Assembly: GCA_029204225.1 (NCBI GenBank)
Contig: CM055094.1
Span: forward strand, 9,281,234 to 9,345,233
DNA length: 64,000 nucleotides
Direction of reading: 5' to 3'
Source of the DNA: Diphasiastrum complanatum
Taxonomy: Eukaryota > Streptophyta > Lycopodiopsida > Lycopodiales > Lycopodiaceae
The notes below the pieces were generated by a model, which saw only the letters and a list, made by a program, of their open reading frames with translations, was not told the origin of the DNA and did not search any database. The translations under genes were made by a program, and so were the position numbers. Of this stretch, positions 1 to 11,195 are shown piece by piece. Each line of letters begins with the position of its first letter. The first letter of the stretch is position 1.

Positions 1-535
1 ATCAATTTGATGATGATCAATACGAGGATGATGTAGGTGAGAGTTCAAACTTGTTCATTACAGCACTAATGACAAGTGATGAAGCCAAGGATACCTGGTA
101 CATCGACAGTGGATCGTCCAAGCACATGACTTTAAGGAAGGAGTGGTTTTTGGAATTCAAAGAAATGCACAATGGTGATGAAGTTGGACAAGCCGATGGC
201 CAATTGTTACCTATTAAAGGATTTGGAGTAGTACTAGTGAAGCTAGGCCAACGGAATGTTAAAATGGAGAAGCAATGTACAATTTGTATCTAATTTAGCC
301 AACAATCTACTATCGGTTGGGACGACGGCTGATCAATAACTTTCATAGTGACAAATGTCTCATCAAGGACATCAAGAATCACTACAAAGTGATTGCTACA
401 GGAGCAAGATTCACCGTAAATCGACTATACAAATTGAATGCGAGATCCTTTGATCAAGCCATGATAAGCATTGTTGATAGTCAAAGTGATCTTTGCTATT
501 ATGACAAATGTCACGTTCAATCTTTTAACAACTAA
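1..535 (+). pseudogene. Ty1/copia fragment: protease and pre-integrase region
   Basis: Reading from the window edge, the plus strand encodes TWYIDSGSSKHMT, the copia aspartic protease signature (D-S-G), followed by linker sequence. After a break it reads NNFHSDKCLIKDIKN and YKVIATG, then VNRLYKLNA, which match the GAG_pre-integrase region. Stops after position 293 and frameshifts around 300-330 show it is dead. Integrase and RT do not follow; the next 600 bp carry no recognisable coding sequence. Confidence 0.72.
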
Positions 536-1194
536 CTTTGAAATCATTAGCACTAAAGTGATTTCGTAGCCAAACAATGATGTATTGAATATTGCAATGT
601 TGAAGTATTCAACAGACTAGACTAAAAAATAAGAGATTTATCAAATACAAATAACTACAAAGAAGCATACATTCTGACATGATACTAAACACAATAAGAA
701 GATAGACTGATTCAGTAAGTAGCATGTACAAATCAGATGATGAGAGCACAAAACAATAATGGAAGAAACTACGTACTCTAAGCTATCTCTGAGTAACTAA
801 AAACTATGTTTGATGCACTTCCATTGATAAGCAGTAAGCGCAAATAGCAATACTCTAATAGAACTCTGAAAGAAAGCTGAGCTCTAGAAGTCTTTGATGA
901 TCAACTATTTATACTAAAGCAATTTAAGCGTATCCAGTAGGACAAAAGCTAATCAGGTCACAATCGTAATTGGTAGACAGCCATAATGTGCTGGCATCCA
1001 TCCAGTTAGGACTTTCCAAAAAATTACTTGCAAAGCAGTTAGGGCAATTCTTTAGCTTCATATCAGGTGGAACAGTAACTATCGTTCTTCGACATTGACT
1101 CCTTCGACTTTCGTCGACGTCGTTGATATGTTGGATGTCATCCGATATGTGTGACTTCCAAGTTGCATCTAAGAAGAAAATTCCCCACTCTCAA

Positions 1195-1910
1195 GATGTC
1201 GAATGGTGGTTCAGTTCATAATCATGTTAACCAGTTAAAAATCTCTTGCAACAGATGGCAACTGTCGGATCGATCATCGACGAGCAAGACGCAATCATGA
1301 CATTGGTTTCAAGTTTCCCTCTCCATACGAGAACTGGGTGATGATCATATCGACACACTCATATTTAACTCTCACTAGAGTTATCACTATGTTGTTGCAA
1401 GAAGACAATCGAAGCTCCTAAGAACCTCGTACATCTACATTATATTAATCGTGCTTTTAAAAGTCTAGGTGTTTGTAAATTTCATGAAGAACGTTTGCAT
1501 GACTTATTTGGATTACATGATTGTTCTTTGGAAGACATCATGTTTAGCTGGAAGTATACGGAGCACATTAAAGAATATTAATACAAAACCTTATGACGGA
1601 TTTTGCAATTTCTATTATGCCTTATGAAGGAATCAAAAAGTCCATATATATTGCAAGTGATCAAGAGTGCAAAATTGAAGGAGTAGGGACTATTCCCTTG
1701 AAGCTTGCATCATCAAAAGTTTTATCTCTTCACAAGGTTCCTTTTGTTCCCAAGCTTACAAAGAATCTTATAAAGTTGAAGTTTAAGCATTACGGTTTCT
1801 CAAAACAAAAAACCACTTACACTACAAACAACAATACACTTATGTTGAGTTTAACGCATGTGATGAGAATTATTGGATCCTCAAATACTTGTTTGTGAAT
1901 GGCTTGGATA
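1195..1910 (+). pseudogene. Decayed Ty1/copia gag and protease-downstream fragment
   Basis: Frames around 1200-1420 read VHNHVNQLK, MATVGSIIDEQDAIMTLVSS, NWVMIISTHSYLTLTRVITM and LLQED. This order (linker, xxLLxxxP-like stretch, then L-T-L-x-x-V-I-x-x-L-L-Q-E) is that of copia UBN2-type Gag. Downstream, 1593-1898 has GVGTIPLKLASSKVLSLHKV and VPKLTKNLI, the region after the protease. There are many frameshifts and stops. It is probably a remnant of a copia element different from the one at 1-535. Confidence 0.6.
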
Positions 1911-1959
1911 AAGTGCAAAATCCCCCTTGTTTTATTAGCTAATTTAGAATAGGCAAAAG

Positions 1960-3080
1960 GGGTTTGACAACATCAAGACATGCATGAAAAGATAACTATT
2001 ATTAGAAATGACTTAGAGAACATTTCACCTACCAGCCTTATTGGGAGCGAAGATTTGCCATATCTATTTTGCTCATACAAAGTACACAAATGAACATTTT
2101 GATGTATCACAAATGCCCATGGTTGTCTCTTCTCTACGGTTGCTACATTTATTATAGGAGTGCTAAATGAATTGTCCCCATTCATTATGGATGGTGCAGA
2201 GCTTAAATACAACATGTACAAGTGCCTCATTGATGTAAATGCTTGTTTATTTTGGCAATGTGAATCCTCAATCAATTTTTTTCTGAACCCTCGCATGGAT
2301 ACATATCATGCATGTATGCAACATCTCAAAATGCTCTGAGAATATTTCATTACATGGGCCAGATGGTTTAACGACACTTATGACATTTATGATACATGTT
2401 GTGTATAGATTGGCAACTAAAATCAAACAATACACGAGCCTATTATATAAATGGCTACCACAATCAAAGAGCTTTAAATGGTCTTGGAATAAGAAAAATG
2501 TAGAACATTGGCATCGTTGGATGAACAAACACTAATAAGGTAGAATGGCTAGCTGACTTCCAATTGTATTATTTGACTTGGAAATAAGATCGGAAAACAA
2601 ATCAGTGGTATACCTATGGGGCTTGCATGTTTGACTGTTTGGTGCAATTGATACCTTACCTACTTTGAATTGCAATTTATAAAATGTTTAGCTAGATTGA
2701 ATGAGTGGGATTGGATGAGAACATTAAACACTCATTCAGATACATTGATGACCTTTGCTTTAGCAATTATCCAAACATCTTTAAGCTCTTGGACAGGACC
2801 CAACCAATGGTTGAATACAACCCATAGAGACCTACTTTTTCCAATATGCCAATATATTCACATTGCATCATATAGACACATAACTCTACAAATTAATCAT
2901 CACGAGTGATTACTTTACTGTACATCTACAATAATAGTAAAATCGTCAAGAAGGAGCTACATAGCTTAATACAAGCTTTTTAGAATAATGGTTTTCTACA
3001 TGAGAAATTACAAGGGACTGTAACGAATTTTTTAGCCAAAAATTTCTTTCCTGATTGAAGTGCAACTAGCATACCTTTGA
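1960..3080 (+). pseudogene. Decayed Penelope-like reverse transcriptase
   Basis: The plus strand, with several stops and one frameshift, reads LPYLFCSYKVHK near 2054, then CITNAHGCLFSTVATFI. Near 2596 it reads GKQISGIPMGLAC, then YLTYFELQFIKCLARLNEWD. After a frameshift near 2735 it reads FRYIDDLCFSNYPNIFKLLD. The order K-x-H-K, R-x-I-T-N, GIPMG and RYIDDL fits the RT of Penelope-like or related non-LTR, non-L1 elements. The usual plant copia (YVDD), gypsy (FLDD) and LINE (YADD) motifs do not fit. Near 2960-3030 it reads NNGFLHEKLQGTV, like the RT thumb tail. No GIY-YIG endonuclease was recognised. The clade is inferred from motif memory only. Confidence 0.55.
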
Positions 3081-3089
3081 AAAGGTACT

Positions 3090-3425
3090 AGTTGCCTTTC
3101 TAGAAGCCAACCAAGGAAATCCTTTGTATCAAGTGCCTTTTGATGGAGCTCAAGTGCACCAACGATGAAGATATTCTCATCATTGTGTGTGACAACATTT
3201 CAAACTAAGGCCTTGCTTCAATTCTTGTCTTTCATGCAAAGAGTAAGCACATCAAAGTGCACAACATTTCATGAGAGAAAAAGTTCAAGCAAAGGACATC
3301 ATCTTGGAGCATGTGGATACATCATCATGTGTGGTTGATCTTATTATTAACCCTTCACTTAAGACTCCTTTCATCAAGCATAGGTCAGCCCTAGGAGTTA
3401 GTAGTAGATCTATGTTGCATAATGA
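3090..3425 (+). pseudogene. Ty1/copia RNase H C-terminus fragment
   Basis: Near 3265-3415 the plus strand reads REKVQAKDIILEHVDTSS, then PFIKHRSALGVSSRS. This is the end of copia RNase H, normally written as E-H-V-x-T-x-x-Q-x-A-D, then F, then L-G-V. The catalytic part upstream is not preserved. It sits directly before a polypurine-like run and an LTR, as expected for the 3' end of a copia element. The copia 5' parts at 1-535 and 1195-1910 may or may not belong to the same insertion. Confidence 0.6.
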
Positions 3426-3451
3426 TACTTAACTACCCCTCTTTCAAGGAG

Positions 3452-3810
3452 TGTTGTGAAAGTAGATAAACTAGTTAATTTCCATGCTAGATGTCATCAT
3501 GAGGATGGACCTTCATCCACCACTCATTTGTACATATCTTAAGGTTGATTTGGCATAGATTTGTTGACCTCTATCTCGACGTCTATAAAAGGTCAACACA
3601 TGTCCTATTTTGTAGGGATGCAAAAATGCAAGTAGTGCACCTCAATCCAACATCCTCATCTCATTGGATTATGGGGTCCAATCATATTTAGAGGTTCATA
3701 ATGAGAGGCCCAATCAAGTTTCAAGGGTCACCAATCAGACTTTGGTTGAATCTTGCTCATTGAAGGGCAATCATCAACCTTAGTCGCCCCCTTGGTATTG
3801 CGCTTCAACA
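3452..3810 (+). repeat. Ty1/copia 3' LTR (partner not seen)
   Basis: It begins TGTTGTGAAAGTAG after the purine-rich CAAGGAG and ends GCGCTTCAACA, giving the TG...CA ends of an LTR of about 359 bp. A TATA-like TCTATAAAAGG lies near 3582. It follows the copia RNase H tail in the right orientation. The second LTR is outside the window or lost. Confidence 0.55.
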
Positions 3811-6800
3811 TAAGAATGATATGCATGGAATGCCTAATTATAGTTTTAGTTGTCATGCTAAAACGCAATCAATAGAGTACAAACATCATACATGGATGCT
3901 TTGGGAAAAAAACAATATTTTATGCATTGTCTAAGAAATATGAACAAGAACATTGACATGATGTCAATTTACTTTTGCAACTTCCTAAAACACTTTTCAA
4001 AGTATCTACATGTGATGGGAGGCCAAATTGACAAAATCACTTCTAAAAATAGACAATGTGCAAAGAAATAAACAAACAATTGAAAAACCAATAAACGGTT
4101 GATGAGATGTTTGGCTACTCTTTAAAAGGAAAATGCAACATTTCAAGCACTATTTTGAAAAATCTTATCCCGTTGACTATGAAGAATAAGAGCAAATTCT
4201 TTTAAAACATGTTTTGCATATCTATGTTTAGCTTCTTATACAAGAGCAAGACAAAATTTGACATTTCAAAATGTGGGTATGCTATACATTCAAATCCAAT
4301 CAATATCTATATTTTATATTTTTGAGTAAGCCTTTATGTGACTATACCAACATGTTGATAACAAAATTTCATCGACTTTTTGTAAAAATATACAATTTCC
4401 AAACTTTGTGCCAAAAAGAAATTCTCTCACTAGCATTGAAATAATTTGTATTGGCTTCTTCAATCACAGTTTACTAGCCACCAATAATAATATATACGTA
4501 CATGATAATACATACAACTTGAAATTGAGATACCCATTGACTTCAGGCTAATGATACGTATGTTCTTAGATATAAAACACACTTGGTACTAATTCCAATA
4601 TGAAAAAAACGTGTATGCGCAATACCATGAATATTATAATTTTTGTGGTTGTCTATTTTGTAGAATTCCTATATGGACACCATAACATTTCACCAAAAAC
4701 GATTGATTTAGAGTTGTGTACAAATATATGACCATGCAAACTTGCCTATGTCAAGTGTTAAAGATAATTCAAGACACTAAGTTGTGGTCCATGGGAATAC
4801 CACCTTTCTCCGTAAGGTCATGGAAAACATAGGGAGCTAACCCTCATTGCTTCAGGAGCAACTTGAAACTTTGGGATTCAGTACTAGGTTCCACACATAG
4901 TCGTCAGCTTAAATAGCAAGTATAAAGCTAGGAGATACATAGAGCTACAGGCAACAACAATCAAGAATGATGGAGAGACAGTCAAGTAATGGGTCAAAAA
5001 ATCTAGCAAATAAGACTTGACGGTTGTTCATTGTTGAACTTTTACTTGCCAAAATAAAAGTATGCATGTTCCAAAGAAAGACAACTAAGTGAAGGAAATT
5101 CACAAACAAGACTTTGTTAGGTTGTGCATGCTCAATCAAATACGACGCTATCTTGATGCAAACAGCTCCATAGCATCTATTAACTCAGAACTTGATTCAT
5201 CTAAGAAGAGAACATACTATTACATACATAAGTAGCATTCACATGCTATGTATGGATATAGCAACATGAGATCAAATAGAAAATTTCAATAGATTATCAA
5301 GCCAAGTCATTTACCAACATGAGACGATTCCAACTGTTAGAACTTGGTCTAAGGCATATGCTAAAAGTTATTTTACAATCATGCATACCCCAGTTTGTTG
5401 GACTTCAGAATATATTCTAATCATTAGCTGATTCACAAGAAAATCGGTTTTACTCAATGACATTTATCTTTACAGCAAAGAATGATATCTCTTGATTTAA
5501 GGTTGCTGAAAAATTAGTATGTACATGAACATTTGGATCCCAACTACAAGTAGAAGACTAAACATTTTGTTTGATAAGCTTCTAAACTGTTAACCATTTC
5601 CCATATAAATCCTCTTCCTCATCGGCTTCCACCAACATATTTCATTGGCTTTGACACGGCAAAAATACCTCATTGCAACTTAATTGCTAGAAGCCTCCTA
5701 CTAAGTAAGAAACCTAACTTGTCCATGGCTTGGCTACTTACAAATTTTGAATACCCAGGATCCCTTCAAGGCAACGGCAAAGTGCTTCATGATACATGTC
5801 TTAGGTGCCACCTTAGGGATATGTTCTCATGACCAATATTGCACTGCAGCAAGTTCAGGAAATAGCTGGTCTTCACCCTTTGCAATTTGCAAGTAGATAT
5901 AGGGAGCAGTAGGTGATTCCCTTCAGTATCTTGTAGGCACCTTCTAACTCGCAACATTACCGCTCTGATGAGAATCTTTTAACTTGAGAAGCTTGAATGT
6001 AAAAATGTTCCAGCAGCATTTTCTTCTATAGTAAAAGGGACAAAAATGCTTCAGTCACTGCTCGCTACTAGTCTCTCTGCTAAAGTTTTCAAGTTACAAA
6101 CAATCTATCTAGCAATTGCCTGAAAAAGAAAATTTGAGGTTTTTCTTCCAGTCACTTTATGGAAGAACAATATAGAATATCAGGAGAATACATGCTGCTC
6201 CCATTTTTATAGCAAAGGATATACGAGCATGCGCTGGTATCAGGAATATTAATGGCGGACATTGTTGTTACCTGGAAAGGTAGCACTCTAAAATATGGTT
6301 GTAATACCTACAATGAGAGCCAAAATTTGTGTATCAACTTCTCGCCTCCATAAAGACACGTTTTATGCCAATTTCCCATTTAGGCATGGAACACATTCTA
6401 TTTTACAAAGTGAACAAACATACTAGAATTCTTCCTGCATCAGAAATAGTGGAATTGACCGTTGGCAAGAATCGATTGAAGTGCAAAAAAGTTGACTTGG
6501 TTAAAATGTTTAGAGGACACAGGCTTCTAAGGTGCTATATTTAAACTATTTGCTTGAAAAATTAAGAACAATCAATGAACATGCAAACTGTCCTTGATAA
6601 TTAGACAGTCTATGGAGTTGAGCATTGAAGCTTAAGCTGTGCCCATCTACTCCGTGATAGGAAACATTTCTCAACCACCTAGCATTATTGAGCTGCACCT
6701 GTGAAGAATGAGGGCATGGTTTCTATAAGTTAAGAACGTCAACTTCCATCTCTATAAACTTCTAAAATGTCAAAAGTAGGACGGTCCAAAAACTACAAAA

Positions 6801-6845
6801 ACAGTTTCAACACTTCATGCCATATAGATGGAGTACAAATTTCAA

Positions 6846-6847
<2 letters not shown>
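3811..6847. other. About 3 kb with no recognisable gene
   Basis: AT-rich sequence with only short, unsupported open frames on both strands (the largest about 70 codons near 6329-6544). I saw no protein motif, LTR pair or structural RNA. It may hold very old retroelement sequence and would need a repeat library to classify. Confidence 0.5.

Positions 6848-6898
<51 letters not shown>
6848..6898. repeat. (CT)n microsatellite
   Basis: An uninterrupted run of about 25 CT units just upstream of the LINE 5' region. The long Leu-Ser open frame across it is an artefact of the repeat. Confidence 0.97.
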
Positions 6899-6903
<5 letters not shown>

Positions 6904-7388
6904 ATCCATATCCACGCTTTCATCTCCACGCAGCAATCATCTCCATGCAACTCTCACTTCTCTCTACCTTTCTTTGTGGATAGATCTACCTTTTTTGTCC
7001 ATGACACTTTCTTGCATCACTTTTAGCTACTCTAAGCCTGTTTCTCAAGATTTCATTGCTGCTATCCTTTTGCAATAGATCCTCAACAGTTTGAGTTTTA
7101 AAAATTTGATTTTTCTTGATCTCAAAATTTTCGCAGTCTGTAAAATCCGTACAGATACATGTCGTACTGCAAGTACAGTCTGACGATTGCGTAGTGCTCT
7201 GTCTTACCTTCGATCTGAATCAGTTTTCGGGTCAATCGGACTTCGCATCAAAACGTTACGCTCATTTCCGTAAAACTGCTTGATTAGGGTTTTGCTTCCT
7301 CTCTCATCTATCTCCTGCAAATCATCCTACAGCTTCGTTTCGCCTGCCTCCATGCTTTGTCTTGCGCACAAAGCATGCTAAGAAGCTT

Positions 7389-8354
7389 ATGTCTACAGGC
7401 TCTCGCAAACATCTTCGTACTTTGGAAATTGCATCCACCATGCCTACCAATTATGTCAGCGCTCGACCGCCACAGGTCGCTGCTTCGTCCTCAGCTGCTA
7501 TGAGAGACACATGCCACACCTACACATGGCACACCACTCCCGAGAACATCTCCTCGCTGAATGAGTACATTTCTAAGCAATTTGCCGCTTTTCTTTCACA
7601 ACTCAATGAACTTCATGCGGATTTGCTTACTAAGACCGCCACAATTGACGCTCAACAGACTGAAATCGCTTCTCTTCGTGCTGCGTTTACTGCTTTGCAG
7701 AGGGACATCATCCCTAATATCTCTCATGCTGTTGAGAATACTAAGGCATCCATGAGTAAGCTTCCCCTACTTGAGCGCCAAATACATGACACTGTTGAGT
7801 GCACTACCGGGATTCTCGTTCTTGAACAGCGGCTTCATGAGATGGTGGAACATGTACAGAAGGTACCTGCTCTTGAGCAAGAAGTACGTGAGACCAAATC
7901 ATGGGCTTCTGTCCTGAGATCATCTACCACCTCTTCGTCTTCTGTAGCACCCTCCTTAGACACCACGGTACAAGGCGTCTTGGCAGAACAACAATGTCGG
8001 GATGACAAAAAGCTCAACTTAAGATTTCGGGGTCTTCCTACTGAGGGCACAGCACTGGACCAGGTTACCTCTTTGTTTACTTCACGCATGGGGCTCCCAG
8101 TTCCAGGTATCCGGTATGCTTGGTGCCTCCAGCATGATCCGAAGGTATTATTTGTCAAATTCAAAACTATGGACGACCGGCAAACAGTTCTTCGTGCGCG
8201 TCCTACTCTTCGAGGCTCTCAGATTTACATAGATGATGACCTTACTCACTACCAATGGTTACAGCGTAAAACTATTATTCAGGAGGCAAGGACAAAACAA
8301 CAACGGGTGGTATTCACAAATGGCAACCCTTGCTTTTTATCCAAGCGTCAATAG
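7389..8354 (+). CDS. LINE ORF1: coiled-coil RNA-binding protein
   Basis: An intact frame of about 321 codons from the first ATG at 7389. The open frame extends upstream to 7362 but has no earlier ATG. Roughly residues 50-185 are heptad-rich (for example LNELHADLLTKTATIDAQQ and ALEQEVRET) and likely form a coiled coil. Residues about 220-290 (KLNLRFRGLP, then VLFVKFKTMDDRQTVLRA) resemble the RRM-like fold of L1 ORF1p. The tail with IYIDDDLTHYQWLQRK is basic and resembles the C-terminal domain. The protein would bind LINE RNA as a multimer. Family assignment is inferred from position and architecture. The relic at 20872-21290 supports it by sharing the SWA-V-L motif and the tail. Confidence 0.75.
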   Translation: MSTGSRKHLRTLEIASTMPTNYVSARPPQVAASSSAAMRDTCHTYTWHTTPENISSLNEYISKQFAAFLSQLNELHADLLTKTATIDAQQTEIASLRAAFTALQRDIIPNISHAVENTKASMSKLPLLERQIHDTVECTTGILVLEQRLHEMVEHVQKVPALEQEVRETKSWASVLRSSTTSSSSVAPSLDTTVQGVLAEQQCRDDKKLNLRFRGLPTEGTALDQVTSLFTSRMGLPVPGIRYAWCLQHDPKVLFVKFKTMDDRQTVLRARPTLRGSQIYIDDDLTHYQWLQRKTIIQEARTKQQRVVFTNGNPCFLSKRQ

Positions 8355-8394
8355 GAAGTTAGGGGTACTCGGGCATGGGAGCAGCCAGATAGCC

Positions 8395-11195
8395 TCGGCT
8401 AGCATCACATTCAGTTTTTGGAATTGCGGCTGCCTCTCCACCTCTTCTATAGCGGCTGATCTTGACACCTATCTGTGTTCGGTTGATTTTCTACTTTTTG
8501 CAGAGACATATGAGTCTTCCACACACCCACTTCCGCACATTTCTACTCCACGACCTATGCTACAGGGCAGGATACTTCGGGCCTCTGGTGGAGTTGCATG
8601 TTTGTACAGGTCGGTGTATACTCCTTCTATTCGGTTGGTGTCTCAGGATACTTATGGCCATTACTTGTGGCTTCAAATTACTGCATCCTTCTTGGGGTTG
8701 GACCAGGACTTGTTTGTTGCAGTGTGCTACTTTGCTCCCCACACTTCAGTGTTTATGGATTTGGAATCCTTTTCAGGCCCTTTCTGACGGCGTTGCTAGA
8801 CTCTCTCTACAGGGTTACATATTGCTTGCAGGGGACTTTAACGCACGCACAGCCGCTCGCCAGACTGAGTTCTATGCTGACACACTCTCTCTTCATCCGT
8901 TGGATACCTCTTATACCCGTTATTCTCAGGACTCATCAGCGACGGTTACGCTTTTTGGGGAACAGCCTCTGAGGTTGGCTCAAGCACACGGTCTCATTAT
9001 CCTTAACGGTCTTCTTCAATGGCGATCCTCCTCTGCATATGCCACCCATTTGGTGGCGGTCACAACGTAGTGGACTATTTCATTGCATCTCCTGCTTTAT
9101 TGCCCCGCCTGGCACACCATCTCTACCCCGGTCCTCGCTGATCACTCCTTCCTTCTCCCCAGCGCCAAGTCCACCTTCCCTCTTTGTTCGACCCACCCGC
9201 TATCGTATACCTCCTCATCAATCCCAGGCCTATGTTGCCCATGTCTCTCATCTTCTGGACCACTTTCCTTCCTCCTCTGATGTCACTACCCAAGCCTCCT
9301 TCTTAACACACGCCCTGACTACCGCCGCTCATGCCATTGCGCCCCCTCGCCGCTTCTCTTCTCATCGCCGTATCCATAATAACTGGTATGACAACGACTG
9401 TTCTTTCTTCCAGAAATATGTCAAGTTCCTCAAATTCTCCAATTCTACACTTTCTTCTTCCGCAAAAAAGCAGCTTCGTTCCCTTCTACATGAAAAGAAA
9501 GTGGCCTACTTTTCTTCCCGTTCCTCCTACCTCCTTCGCTCCCTCCACTATGCGTCCTCGGCTACTTTTTGGAAGATCTTTCTTCATAAGCCCCTATCCA
9601 TTGCACCCATCCCTCTTCAATCCTGGGTCGACTATGCAACCAACCTATACATAATTGCTCACCCTTCCATCTCTCTTTCTTCTCATCCTACCCACTATGA
9701 CCTCTTTCCTCCTGACATGGTTGAAGCCACCATCTGCAAACTCAAGAACAATCGTACGTCTGACATTGACCTCCTTTCAGCCGAGCTCCTCAAACAGTTG
9801 CCAAACTCGCCTCCCCTTTCCTTGCCCGTTGTTTCAACCACTCTGTCGTTGATGGTTTCCCCATACCTTGGGCCACCAATCTCCTTCACCCCATTCTTAA
9901 AGCAGGCAATGCCATGAATGTCCACAACTATCGCACTATTATGATTGGTCATACCATGGCCAAGTTGTACGCCACTATTCTCCAGAACTTCGTTACGGCA
10001 GAGGCTGATTCTCGACTATTGTATGCGACTGGTCAGGCTGGCTTCCGCCAGGGTTATAGCACTCTTGATCATGTCCTCACCCTACGTACCATCATTGAGG
10101 AGGCAAAGCATATGGGCAAGAAGGTATTTGCTTGTTTCGATGATCTCTCTCTAAGGCCTTTGATATTGTTCCCCGTCATCTTTTGATCCGCAAACTACGT
10201 CAACTTGGCTTTTCCGACTCTATTCTTGCGGCAGTGGTTGCTTTGTATGAGAGAGTTCTAGCACGTATTCGGCTGGGTACTGATTTGTCTTCTCCAATCC
10301 GTAGCACTGTTGGCGTCAAGCAAGGCTGTCCACTGTCCCCTCCGTTGTATTGATGATCTTCAGTGCCTCATTTGTGAAGAAGGTGGAGATGGTTGCCCGT
10401 TGGCTCATTTGCTCATCCCCATTTTGCTTTATGCTGATGACATTGTTCTGCTTTCTCCCTCACCAGAAGGGTTGCAGTGTCACTTACAGGTCTTACATCG
10501 GTTTTGTGTTGCTTGGGGTCTCTCTGTTAACTTACAAAAGACGAAGATCATGATTTTCAACACCAATCGACAAAGCCTTCACAATTATCAATTCTTCTAT
10601 GACAGCCAAGAAGTTGACATTGTTGCACCTTATACTTACTTGGGAGTCCTGTTTATTGCGCCCCTTCTTGGTTTCCGCCAGGCTGCATTTGCGTACATTT
10701 CCTCCGGTCTTTCAGCATTGATCCAGTTCAAGTGTGGTTGTACAATGAATCATATTCTTGATCCCGCTACTAGATGCCAATTGTTTCACACACGGGTGGT
10801 TCCAGCAGTGATGTATGTCTCCGAGATCTGGTTGCCAAGACTTTTTCTCCGAAACTAGGCAGGCATTTCCCGCATTCAGGCCACTATGTTGGGTCGCATG
10901 ATACGTGCCAAGACTACCACCCCTCATGATATCCTAAGTGCTGAGTTTGCTACTCCTCCGATCATAATTGAGGGCTTTTTCCGCCTTATTCTTTTTCTTC
11001 AGCGGATTCAAGAGATTCGTGCATCTCACCCGGATAGATACATAGTTGTTGCGGTTACTTCTTCACGTGTCCTAGCTAATTCCCATGCCAAGCTATCCTG
11101 GCACCAGCAGGCGTCTGATCTCTTAAGACATCTGGGCATCTCTATCATAGATCTTCCTCGTGGTACACATTCATATATCCGAGGCTATTTATTCG
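8395..11195 (+). pseudogene. LINE ORF2: endonuclease and reverse transcriptase, frame-broken
   Basis: Endonuclease motifs appear across three frames: FWNCGCL (about 8418), AETYES (about 8502), GGVACLYR (about 8590), LAGDFNAR (about 8828), NVVDYFIAS (about 9066) and a SDHS-like site near 9140. RT motifs follow: KLKNNRTSDIDLLSAELLK, NYRTIMIGHTMAKLYA, GQAGFRQGYSTLDHVLTLRT, FACFDD, VKQGCPLS near 10313 and LLYADDIVLLS near 10424, then GLSVNLQKTKIMIFN. The YADD catalytic box is intact. Frameshifts lie near 8785, 9060, 9860, 10150 and 10345, with a stop at 10855. A C-terminal stretch (10886-11190) retains LSWHQQASDLLRHLGI. Plant L1 motifs are not matched closely, so I leave the clade open. Confidence 0.82.

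Larger units (their letters stand above)
7080..11195 (+). mobile_element. LINE (non-LTR retrotransposon), degenerate, 3' truncated
   Basis: The element runs 5' UTR-like sequence, ORF1 (7389-8354), then ORF2 parts in order: AP-like endonuclease (8395-9150), reverse transcriptase (about 9200-10650) and a C-terminal region (to about 11190). ORF1 is intact. ORF2 is broken by several frameshifts and stops. No poly(A) tail is found, because the 3' side runs directly into a minus-strand hAT-like transposase at about 11195. Relics of related LINEs occur at 20872-21290, 29140-29815 and 45640-46115. Confidence 0.85.

Noticed and set aside
6767-7078. Two overlapping frames with long Leu-Ser repeats
   Set aside because: They are translations of the CT microsatellite and have no other support.
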